A stretch of 9,726 nucleotides of DNA from Paracoccaceae bacterium (GTDB taxonomy: Bacteria; Pseudomonadota; Alphaproteobacteria; Rhodobacterales; Rhodobacteraceae): contig JAAEZW010000054.1 of the NCBI GenBank assembly GCA_018222665.1, positions 1 through 9,726 on the forward strand, given 5' to 3'. Below the pieces are notes generated by a model. The model was not told the origin of the DNA, did not search any database, and was given only the letters and a program-made list of their open reading frames with translations. Every line of letters begins with the position of its first letter. The first letter of the stretch is position 1. This document shows, piece after piece, positions 1 through 6,279 of the stretch. The translations under genes and the position numbers were made by a program.

Positions 1-181
1 CGTTTGAGTTGCGCTCAAGGTTGTTCGCCCAAACGTCCAGAATTTCAACGGGCACGTTCGCGCCAGCTGGTAGAAAGTGCTCAAGCTTTAGTGTGACTTC
101 CTGAGCGACCGCAGCACCTGCTGCTACAACAGCAAGTGCTGCTCCGCTCATTAGTCCAAGAAAGTTCTTGCGTGTGTACAT
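1..181 (-). CDS. TRAP transporter substrate-binding protein, DctP-like (N-terminal part only)
   Basis: This is the first 60 codons of a periplasmic solute-binding protein; the rest lies beyond the left edge. The start is the ATG at 181, preceded by a strong Shine-Dalgarno GGGAGG six nt upstream. Residues 1-26 form a signal peptide: a basic n-region (TRKNFLG), an Ala/Gly/Val-rich core, and a likely cleavage after AVA, giving a mature start QEVTLKLEHFLPAGANVP. That opening beta-strand followed by HFLP and then an amphipathic W-x-x-x-LE helix is typical of DctP/SBP_bac_7 proteins, which capture organic acids or related anions for a small and a large membrane permease. T-R-K-x-F-L resembles a twin-arginine motif with the second Arg replaced by Lys, so either Sec or Tat export is possible. 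It lies downstream of the P450 on the same strand and probably has its own promoter. The ligand cannot be told from this fragment. Confidence 0.85.
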   Translation of the reverse strand, partial: MYTRKNFLGLMSGAALAVVAAGAAVAQEVTLKLEHFLPAGANVPVEILDVWANNLERNSN

Positions 182-207
182 TTTGTTTCCTCCCAAACAT
201 AATCCAC

Positions 208-243
208 GACCGTTTTCACGTGTAATTGTGCAGGTGAACGGTC
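208..243. promoter_or_regulatory. Inverted repeat GACCGTT...AACGGTC upstream of the TRAP gene
   Basis: GACCGTT at 208-214 is matched by its exact reverse complement AACGGTC at 237-243. The pairing continues as CAC/GTG (217-219 with 234-236) if two T bases are bulged. The repeat lies 26 to 62 nt upstream of the TRAP start codon. It could be a transcription-factor operator or a hairpin in the 5' untranslated leader. On the gene's own strand TTGACC, a fair -35-like hexamer, overlaps the upstream arm. The pairing is seen directly; the function is inferred. Confidence 0.45.
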
Positions 244-257
244 AAACTAAAAATAAA

Positions 258-271
258 TATGAAACATAACA
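258..271 (-). promoter_or_regulatory. 14-bp motif shared with the M19 operon promoter region
   Basis: Read on the strand of the TRAP gene the sequence is TGTTATGTTTCATA. It matches at 13 of 14 positions TGTTATATTTCATA at 1551-1564 upstream of the M19 gene. In both places the motif reads in the direction of the gene and ends 76 nt (TRAP) or 88 nt (M19) before the start codon. A promoter element is also possible, for example a -35-like TTGTTA followed 17 nt later by TAGTTT. AT-richness makes a chance match more likely, so confidence is modest. Confidence 0.4.
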
Positions 272-330
272 ATCTCTTTGTCACTATCTTTTCTGATGCC
301 AAAGAAATCTGCGCGCTAAATCGCAATTTT

Positions 331-358
331 ATCAATCTAATCTGATAGGTAGATTGAT
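331..358. repeat. Perfect 9-bp inverted repeat overlapping the P450 stop codon
   Basis: ATCAATCTA at 331-339 and TAGATTGAT at 350-358 are exact reverse complements separated by 10 nt. The repeat covers the last eight P450 codons and the stop. A transcript of the P450 gene could form a 9-bp hairpin here, but no T-run follows on either strand, so it is not a classical intrinsic terminator. It may mark an mRNA 3' end or processing site between the P450 and TRAP genes, or a protein-binding dyad. Confidence 0.5.
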
Positions 359-1507
359 TGGTCCCCTGAAACCAAAACCGCGCCAAGTGACTGCGGTGGG
401 GTCTTCTAATCGCATATTTGGGAATCTTTCAAACATTTTGGGCAAAAGTATTCCCGCAACTGTTAGTCGCGCAATATGCATTCCCATACAGTGGTGCGGG
501 CCGCTTCCAAAGCTTTGATGCGGGGCTGATTTGCGCAACACGTTGTATTTGTGCCCGTCCTCAAAGATGTCCTCATCATGATTTGCCGACGCCTGACACA
601 CCATCACAATTGTGCCTTTTGGAATGTCGATACCTTGGATCATTGTATCATCTTTTGCGACACGGCCACTGACTTGAATTGGGGCGACCCAACGTACGCC
701 TTCTTGAAAGGCAAGCTCCCAGTTTTCTGTCTCTCGAATATGCTCAAGTTGATCTGGGTTTGTCAGCAATCCATACAAAATCGTCAAAAGCGCATCGCGC
801 GGTTCATTAATGCCGCCACCGATAGCGATTTTGATATTTGCAATGATTTGGGAATATTCAATTGGTTCATCCACATTGATCATCACGGATAGCGCGGATG
901 GATCAGGGCTGGCACGCAGGCGATCTTCGTTAGAACGAATGCAATCATTGATTTCAACATTGGCCTGCGCCGCGCGCGCAAACGGTTCATCAAAATACCC
1001 GAAATTACCAGCCCCATCGATCAAGGCCTGTGACCATCGTTGTAATTCTTCGTCTGTAGCGTTGGGGATCCCCATCATTTCTCCCAACATCTTTGCCGCA
1101 ATCGGACCAGCTAGTGTTGGAAAAAGATCGATGACCTCGCCTTTGGGTAAGCGGTCCAAGTATTCATCGGCTAGTTTTTCGTACATCGGCAGCCAGTGAT
1201 TTTTAATAAATTTAGGTGCAAATGCAGGCATCATTGCGTTTCGTTCGCGCAAATGTACATCACCATCTTTGCGCATCAGAGTATGGGCTTCAAACGCCCT
1301 TTCCATCGGTGTCGTAGGGTCATTTGAACTGAATAGCGCGGGGTTATCTTTGATTGCGCGCGTATCTACCGCCTTAGTTATCAGGGTACGGTTCAACGCA
1401 GGAGCAAACATCACAGGTGCCTCTGCCCGTAATCGTCGATAAACAGGATAAGGGTTTATCGTCATATCTTTGACTTGGATGGTCGGATCACTCGGGGCAG
1501 TTGGCAT
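332..1507 (-). CDS. Cytochrome P450 (soluble bacterial class, 391 aa)
   Basis: A soluble haem-thiolate monooxygenase, which would insert oxygen into a small organic substrate using electrons from a redox partner. The haem-binding motif FGSGPHHCMG is at about residues 333-342, with the axial Cys at 340. The K-helix ExxR motif (EGVR) is at 269-272. In the I helix, where A/G-G-x-D/E-T-T is usual, the protein reads GGGINEPRD (230-238), so the oxygen-activating Thr is missing. Length is normal and there is no membrane anchor. I chose the ATG at 1507: an AGG lies 7 nt upstream of it, whereas the GTG at 1510 would be too close. No ferredoxin or reductase gene is visible, so the redox partner lies elsewhere. 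It is divergent from the M19 operon across 145 nt and upstream of the TRAP gene, which suggests a role in the same catabolic route. The substrate is unknown. Confidence 0.93.
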   Translation of the reverse strand: MPTAPSDPTIQVKDMTINPYPVYRRLRAEAPVMFAPALNRTLITKAVDTRAIKDNPALFSSNDPTTPMERAFEAHTLMRKDGDVHLRERNAMMPAFAPKFIKNHWLPMYEKLADEYLDRLPKGEVIDLFPTLAGPIAAKMLGEMMGIPNATDEELQRWSQALIDGAGNFGYFDEPFARAAQANVEINDCIRSNEDRLRASPDPSALSVMINVDEPIEYSQIIANIKIAIGGGINEPRDALLTILYGLLTNPDQLEHIRETENWELAFQEGVRWVAPIQVSGRVAKDDTMIQGIDIPKGTIVMVCQASANHDEDIFEDGHKYNVLRKSAPHQSFGSGPHHCMGMHIARLTVAGILLPKMFERFPNMRLEDPTAVTWRGFGFRGPINLPIRLD

Positions 1508-1652
1508 CACGAAACCTATGCTTTGTTTGTAAGACGTCTGCGTAATGAAATGTTATATTTCATAAATAATCAATACTTAGGTTTGCTCTGAATAGTCTTG
1601 CACCTTGCAAAAACACGGCTAACGTACGGCTGTTCAGATTGGGGAAAACGTT
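1508..1652. promoter_or_regulatory. Divergent promoter region between P450 and M19 operon
   Basis: This AT-rich gap holds the promoters for the P450 (leftward) and for the M19 operon (rightward). It contains the dyad at 1545-1563 and the 14-bp motif shared with the TRAP upstream region. I cannot place -35/-10 pairs with confidence. A possible rightward set is ATGTTA followed 17 nt later by ATACTT. The position between two oppositely transcribed catabolic genes suits a single regulator controlling both. No regulator gene is present in the window. Confidence 0.6.
1545..1563. promoter_or_regulatory. 19-bp dyad ATGAAAT-N5-ATTTCAT, candidate operator
   Basis: ATGAAAT (1545-1551) and ATTTCAT (1557-1563) are perfect 7-bp inverted arms around GTTAT. 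The dyad lies 37 nt upstream of the P450 start and 89 nt upstream of the M19 start. Its size and symmetry fit a dimeric regulator binding one DNA turn per half-site pair. No regulator family can be assigned from the sequence. Confidence 0.45.
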
Positions 1653-2633
1653 ATGGCCTATATGATCGACGGATTACAGTACGCGAACTGGTCCGAAAAA
1701 ATATTTAAGGAAATGCGTACGGGTGAAGTGGACGCGGTTCACGTTACGATCACCTATCATGAAAACTTCCGCGAAACAGTGCATAATATTGAACGCTGGA
1801 ATCGATGGTTTGAACAATATCCCGATCTTATTTTTCATGGGCGCACCGCAGCCTGCGTAAAAACCGCGCGTGATACCAACCGCACTGCGATCTTTTTCGG
1901 ATCCCAAAATCCCAGCTGTATCGAAGACGATATCGGTTTGGTCGAGGTGCTGCACACCCTGGGTTTGCGGTTCATGCAATTAACCTACAACAATCAATCA
2001 TTGCTTGCGACTGGGTGTTATGAACGGGACGACACGGGCCTGACGCGTATGGGTAAGGAAGTCGTGCGCGAAATGAACCGCGTTGGGTTGGTTGTGGACA
2101 TGAGCCATTCAGCGGAGCGTTCGACGCTTGAGGCGATTGAATACTCGTCACGTCCCATTGCCATAACCCACGCAAATCCAGCCCGTTGGCATTCTGCACT
2201 GCGCAATAAATCGGATGATGTTCTACGTGCGCTCGGGCAGTCGGGCGGTATGTTGGGATTTTCGCTATATCCCCATCACCTTGAAAACGGCAGCGACTGT
2301 TCGATCACCTCCTTTTGCGAAATGATTGCGCGCACTGCGGACCTTATGGGCACGGAAAACATCGGCATTGGTACGGATTTATGTCAGGATCAACCCGACA
2401 GCATCGTTGAATGGATGCGTGTGGGGCGTTGGACAAAATCCATAGATTATGGTGAGGGCAGCGCCGATAAACCCGGGTTTCCACCCATGCCAGACTGGTT
2501 CAAAGATAATCGAGACTTTGGAAATATCAGAAACGCACTATCTAACTTGGGCATGGCACCATCAGAAATTGATGGCGTCATGGGCGATAATTGGTATCGT
2601 TTCTTTGAAAACAACTTTGGCCCATTGGGGTAG
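1653..2633 (+). CDS. Atypical M19 (renal dipeptidase-like) hydrolase-fold protein, 326 aa
   Basis: A peptidase family M19 / amidohydrolase-fold protein of normal length with no signal peptide, so cytoplasmic. Conserved family features are VVDMSHS (H152) and AITHANP (H173), matching the two beta-site metal His residues; LRNKSDD (R184), matching the substrate-binding Arg; and IGIGTD (D242), matching the catalytic Asp. The N-terminal HxD that normally follows IDG is replaced by L8-Q-Y10, and the bridging Glu is replaced by Q85 in FFGSQNPS. The alpha metal site should therefore be absent, leaving at most one metal. From memory, similar Gln-bearing M19 relatives sit beside dimethylglycine/betaine demethylation genes in Pseudomonas, so a non-peptidase role on a methylated amino acid or cyclic amide is possible. 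The start ATG has GGGGA 7 nt upstream. It is the first gene of a three-gene operon; its stop lies 9 nt before the next ATG. Confidence 0.9.
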   Translation: MAYMIDGLQYANWSEKIFKEMRTGEVDAVHVTITYHENFRETVHNIERWNRWFEQYPDLIFHGRTAACVKTARDTNRTAIFFGSQNPSCIEDDIGLVEVLHTLGLRFMQLTYNNQSLLATGCYERDDTGLTRMGKEVVREMNRVGLVVDMSHSAERSTLEAIEYSSRPIAITHANPARWHSALRNKSDDVLRALGQSGGMLGFSLYPHHLENGSDCSITSFCEMIARTADLMGTENIGIGTDLCQDQPDSIVEWMRVGRWTKSIDYGEGSADKPGFPPMPDWFKDNRDFGNIRNALSNLGMAPSEIDGVMGDNWYRFFENNFGPLG

Positions 2634-2642
2634 GGTTTAAGC

Positions 2643-4316
2643 ATGACGCAGCAGATTGATCATTCAGAAACACATACTGTGGCGCTTCGCACACCGGCCA
2701 CTGTGATGCGATTGGACAGAATGGGTGCCGCGCATCCCATGCGATTGTCCTTTTTGCGTATATTGCTGCGTCGTGCGGAAAGTGAAAATTGGCAATTCAC
2801 GCGCACTGAATGGAATGTGGATGACAAGGGCGTTGGCCACGCAGTGTATCAGGCGCGGGGCCCCGAACGCACCTATAGCCTGATTGCGTTCGCGCATGAT
2901 TTACCTGATGAGGATCGCACTGATCGCGTAATTGCCACAGCTTGGGATGCGACATTTACCTTGTTTGATGGTGTCCCAACCGAAGGCGATATTCATCGAC
3001 TATCCCAAAACGTCCCGCATCAAGAGGCAGGGCGAATTTCCGAGAAAGAGCTATGTTTGTCACGTGCAAACCGTTCTGTGCGATTGTTCAACTACGTTGT
3101 AGACACGCTCAGCCAAGGTATTCAGCCAGACGCAGAAAAATTGTTCGACGTTGGATATTTGATGCGCACAACCGCCGTTTATGGGTCTGGGAAATTTGGC
3201 GCGGTGGATTATTCCGCAATCCAGCATCGCGAAGAATTGCAGGCACCGTTTCAGGCGGAAATGTTGACCGTTTGGCTTATTCGTTGGTTTGCGATTGATA
3301 TTGTTAACCACATGGCAAAATGCGCGGGCGCAGAGCGCGCGGTGGAACTTGATCCAATGCTTGCACGTCGATTGGGTGTTGGGAATTCAACGGGTTTAGG
3401 TATGGCTCCATTTTTGGTTCGCCACCCGGATTTAGTAAACGCATGGATCACGACACGCGAAACCGCATTGGCAAGGGTGCGCTCGCTGAACGCATATGAT
3501 CAGGAAACCAAAACAGGTTTTTTGTCGGCACTGACAGAAGCCATCGAAAACGCACAATTGTGGAATACATCGCATCCATTACAGGTTACGCGATTGGCAG
3601 ACCTGCGAAATGATTTGTCATTACTTGATACCTATGTGCGCACTTTTGATTGGGACATGAAAATGCCATGGGATCGTCTGTGGCGTTGGGGTGAACAGCA
3701 TCTGTCGAACGAAGGGCAAGAAGCGTTACTTTCCCTTTTGTTAGAGCCACATGGAAGCATCATTGACGATCTGGCGTCAGATTTATCCTCTGCGCTGGGT
3801 AAGGATAAGAAAATTGATGGCGCGATGTCGGTTGCTGAGCTGAAAGAAATCTTAAGCGAACATTTCAACTGGGCCGTGTCGACCGATTTCCAAGATAAAG
3901 ACGAAAACGCGCTATTTTGGTATGTTTCAGAAGAAAAATTGGAACCTCGCATAGGCCGTGTTGGCATTGATGAAGGCCATGAGTTGGAGCAACCACTTGG
4001 CATTGCGCGTTTAATTTCTGATTTGTCCAGTGATCTGGAATCTTGGAAAAACTCTGATCCTATTGCAGCTGTTCTTATGCGGCATCCTGAACACAGACTG
4101 GCGGTTAAACGTGTGCAGCAGGCGCCATCTAATCCCTATGGTGAAATTCAGGACAATCTGGTGGGCAAAGATACGCTTCCCATCGACATGATGCGCTGCA
4201 AATTGGCGTTTTTTGGCGCATCGCGTTTTGATCCGCGTTCCGACAAATGGGTTCGGATTAGCCTGTTTCAGGACATGCCATTCCCCTATCAACTGGTTCA
4301 GGAATACCAAACGTGA
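2643..4316 (+). CDS. Conserved-looking hypothetical protein of the M19-DUF3726 operon, 557 aa
   Basis: I do not recognise a named family. The protein is soluble, with no signal peptide or membrane segment, is rich in Trp and acidic residues, and has long predicted helical stretches. Landmarks are a basic N-terminal helix region (HPMRLSFLRILLRRA, 31-45), a motif GSGKFGAVDYS near 181-191, and a Gly-rich segment GVGNSTGLGMAPF at 245-257 followed by RHP. The GSGK is not in a proper P-loop context (no A/GxxxxGK[ST]), so ATP binding is not claimed. The start ATG is 9 nt after the M19 stop, and its ribosome site AGGG overlaps that stop codon. The gene ends in TGA overlapping the GTG start of the DUF3726 gene. 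This packing implies a functional link with both neighbours. It could be an enzyme or a large scaffold subunit; nothing in the sequence decides. Confidence 0.88.
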   Translation: MTQQIDHSETHTVALRTPATVMRLDRMGAAHPMRLSFLRILLRRAESENWQFTRTEWNVDDKGVGHAVYQARGPERTYSLIAFAHDLPDEDRTDRVIATAWDATFTLFDGVPTEGDIHRLSQNVPHQEAGRISEKELCLSRANRSVRLFNYVVDTLSQGIQPDAEKLFDVGYLMRTTAVYGSGKFGAVDYSAIQHREELQAPFQAEMLTVWLIRWFAIDIVNHMAKCAGAERAVELDPMLARRLGVGNSTGLGMAPFLVRHPDLVNAWITTRETALARVRSLNAYDQETKTGFLSALTEAIENAQLWNTSHPLQVTRLADLRNDLSLLDTYVRTFDWDMKMPWDRLWRWGEQHLSNEGQEALLSLLLEPHGSIIDDLASDLSSALGKDKKIDGAMSVAELKEILSEHFNWAVSTDFQDKDENALFWYVSEEKLEPRIGRVGIDEGHELEQPLGIARLISDLSSDLESWKNSDPIAAVLMRHPEHRLAVKRVQQAPSNPYGEIQDNLVGKDTLPIDMMRCKLAFFGASRFDPRSDKWVRISLFQDMPFPYQLVQEYQT

Positions 4317-4915
4317 GTGTCTCCCTTTCCCAAGGTGAAGCGACCGCGATTGTTGTGAAAGCTGCGCGTGGTTTTGGCCTAAGTTGGGGGTTGGCAGAAG
4401 AGGCGGGTTGGGCCCTTTGCCAACTCGGGCAATTTGGTGATGATCCGCTTTCATGGTTTGACCGCGCATTCAATGAATCAAAGGAAAACTGCCCTATCAC
4501 GATTGGGGCGACTGTGATGGACCACGCGCCGCTTGCCGGCAGCCTAGCGCAAAAAGGGGGTGATTTGGATCATATCAGAATGCCAATTCTGCTGATACCA
4601 TTTTTGCGCAAATCGGCTCAACGGGTTGGACATAGATTATTTCTTTGCGAGATCATCAGTGGACTGCGGGTGGATGTGAGTGACGACTTAGGGAAGCATA
4701 TCGAACATTTGAGTTCGATATCTGCGGGTCGTGTTGTTATCGAAGTGGGTGCGCACTTAAACAGCTTTCAACCGTTAAAACCTAAGTCGTATAGATTTCA
4801 GACATCTAAAGACACACTTGCGCGGTTGGATAAGCTGGGCTCACGTACTTATGTGCCAGAAACCGAGGCATCGCGCATGTCAGGTGCGGGCGCAGGTGCA
4901 TCCGACAACGATTAG
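4313..4915 (+). CDS. DUF3726 domain-containing protein, 200 aa
   Basis: The whole protein matches the pattern of the DUF3726 family as I know it. The N-terminus KAARGFGLSWGLAEEAGWA (16-34) is its hallmark, and the C-terminal RTYVPETEASRMSGAGAGASDND (178-200) is the conserved tail. It is cytoplasmic with no membrane segment; biochemical function is unknown. The start is GTG at 4313 in a GTGA overlap with the stop of the upstream gene, with AGGA about 9 nt upstream, a standard coupled arrangement. The adjacent partner and the facing Ldh-family gene suggest that it serves the same pathway. Its TAG stop overlaps the TAA stop of the convergent Ldh gene. Confidence 0.9.
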   Translation: MSVSLSQGEATAIVVKAARGFGLSWGLAEEAGWALCQLGQFGDDPLSWFDRAFNESKENCPITIGATVMDHAPLAGSLAQKGGDLDHIRMPILLIPFLRKSAQRVGHRLFLCEIISGLRVDVSDDLGKHIEHLSSISAGRVVIEVGAHLNSFQPLKPKSYRFQTSKDTLARLDKLGSRTYVPETEASRMSGAGAGASDND

Positions 4916-5898
4916 GTTTTGTTCCCCAAATCCGTGATTTTTTGCCATAAAACGTCATCGACATGCACGCTTGTCATTGGATCACGTTGTGCCCCCGGGA
5001 TGCGTGCGCCTTCATCTTCTGCAATCGCATCTGCTAGTCTTTGGAAACGTTCCCCAAATTGATCACCAAAGGTCGTGGTATCCATAATGATATATGTTTG
5101 GCCCAAGCGGTGGGGCGGGCCATCTGCCAATTTCAGGCCACCAACATCCAATGAATTAACGGACCCGGTCATCGCCGATGCCATAAGTTCCGCCAATAGG
5201 CCGAAACCCCAACCTTTATAACCGCCCGCACTGCATAGGGATCCTTTCAAGGCGGCCTCTGGATCATCGGTGGGGTTACCATTTTCGTCGACTGCCCAGC
5301 CAAATGGAATTTTTTCACCGGCGTATTTCGCCATGGTGATTTTGCCCAAGGCCACCGCAGACGTAGAAAAATCAAAATGCATGGCCATACCGCCTTGTCC
5401 GTCTGGAACGGAACAGGCAATTGGATTTGTTCCTATAACGCGTGATTTACCCCCCGGTGCTGCAACCACAGGTGATGCGTTCGTGAATCCCAGACCGATC
5501 AAACCATGGGTGGCGATCTGTTCCGTGAAATAACCCAAAGAGGTGCATGTGTGACTGTTGCTAACAGAGTAAAGCGCAATGCCAGTTTCACGCGCAACTT
5601 TGCAGGCAGTTTCCAATCCTTTGGCAAATGCAGGTTGTGCGAAACCTAACTGAGCATCAGACAAAACCGCGGAGGTTCGTGGTTTGGTCACAATTGGATC
5701 AGCATGCCCATCCACACGACCCGAAGCCAACTGAATGCAATAACTTTCCACATATTGCAGCCCGCATATGACATTGCCATAGGATTCTGAATGCGCGGTT
5801 GCTTTAGCAACTTCATCTGACTGCCATTCGGTAGCACCATGCGCGATCAGAGCCTTTTTTGTCAGGTCGAAAATTTGGTCAATACTGCGGGTTGGCAT
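4912..5898 (-). CDS. Ldh-family NAD(P)H-dependent oxidoreductase (malate/L-lactate/piperideine-carboxylate reductase type), 328 aa
   Basis: The protein belongs to the LDH2/MDH2 family, which reduces 2-oxo acids or cyclic imino acids such as delta1-piperideine- and pyrroline-2-carboxylate with NAD(P)H. Visible signatures are SNSH (113-116), giving the catalytic His116; GFTNASP (137-143); GTNPIACSVP (156-165); DFSTSAVALGKI (176-187); and YKGWGFGLLAEL (227-238). The family's N-terminal SHGxxR motif reads SYGNVI (39-44) here, so both its His and Arg are missing and substrate preference may be unusual. The ATG at 5898 has AGGA 6 nt upstream, whereas the ATG at 5904 directly abuts it, so I chose 5898. 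It is convergent with the DUF3726 gene with overlapping stops and has its own promoter region beyond the CspA terminator. The exact substrate is unassigned. Confidence 0.92.
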   Translation of the reverse strand: MPTRSIDQIFDLTKKALIAHGATEWQSDEVAKATAHSESYGNVICGLQYVESYCIQLASGRVDGHADPIVTKPRTSAVLSDAQLGFAQPAFAKGLETACKVARETGIALYSVSNSHTCTSLGYFTEQIATHGLIGLGFTNASPVVAAPGGKSRVIGTNPIACSVPDGQGGMAMHFDFSTSAVALGKITMAKYAGEKIPFGWAVDENGNPTDDPEAALKGSLCSAGGYKGWGFGLLAELMASAMTGSVNSLDVGGLKLADGPPHRLGQTYIIMDTTTFGDQFGERFQRLADAIAEDEGARIPGAQRDPMTSVHVDDVLWQKITDLGNKT

Positions 5899-5975
5899 GT
5901 TCATTCCTGTCGTTGTCTACTCAGACATCACCTAACCGATGAGGGGTCTATCTCCAAACCAAATTTTGCTAAGGC

Positions 5976-6011
5976 AAAAAGAAAGCGCCCAGTGACCCTG
6001 AGCGCTTTCTT
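5976..6011 (-). terminator. Intrinsic terminator of the CspA gene
   Basis: On the minus strand AAGAAAGCGC pairs exactly with GCGCTTTCTT. The inner TCAG/CTGG extends the stem to 14 bp (one G-T pair) with loop GGTCA. The stem runs directly into TTT, giving TTCTTTTT. It begins 21 nt after the CspA stop and separates that transcript from the Ldh gene downstream on the same strand. Confidence 0.9.
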
Positions 6012-6032
6012 AAGTCGACAATTATTGTTCGA

Positions 6033-6239
6033 TTATACAGCTTGAATGTTAGTTGCTTGGCTTTTGCCGTTGTTACCAGTCTCAACGTCAAAGCTGACTT
6101 TCTGGTTGTCTTGCAGTTCGCTCATGCCTGATTGCTCGACTTGGCGAATGTGTACAAACACATCGGCGCCGCCATCTTCAGGTGCGATAAAGCCATATCC
6201 TTTGGTTGCATTAAACCATTTTACTGTTCCGTTTGCCAT
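6033..6239 (-). CDS. Cold-shock protein, CspA family, 68 aa
   Basis: A single cold-shock domain of normal length that binds single-stranded nucleic acid and acts as an RNA chaperone in the cytoplasm. It opens MANGTVKWFNATKGYGFI with RNP1 (KGYGFI, 13-18) and has RNP2 (VFVHI, 27-31). The family's usual aromatic surface residues are present (W8, F9, Y15, F17, F28), though the position after VFVHI is R-Q rather than the common S-A. The start ATG has GGAGA about 6 nt upstream. The gene lies 40 nt downstream of the helicase on the same strand, with no terminator between, and may share its transcript. A strong terminator follows. The gene family is clear, but which csp paralogue it is cannot be told. 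Confidence 0.97.
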   Translation of the reverse strand: MANGTVKWFNATKGYGFIAPEDGGADVFVHIRQVEQSGMSELQDNQKVSFDVETGNNGKSQATNIQAV

Positions 6240-6279
6240 TTTATTCTCCGTATGGTTTGGAATTGTACTCTGTTTTCAA

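Noticed and set aside
331..358. Inverted repeat as an intrinsic terminator for the P450 gene
   Set aside because: The stem is AT-rich and no T-run follows on either strand, so it is kept only as a repeat of unknown role.
551..892. Plus-strand open frame of 113 codons inside the P450 gene, and similar antisense frames elsewhere (e.g. 4011-4469 minus, 3632-4003 minus)
   Set aside because: They lie wholly opposite genes with clear families or strong operon signals, show no domain-like sequence, and lack convincing ribosome sites; they are shadows of real genes.
3183..3215. GSGK in the 557-residue protein as a P-loop
   Set aside because: The preceding and following residues do not fit the Walker A pattern and there is no Walker B motif.
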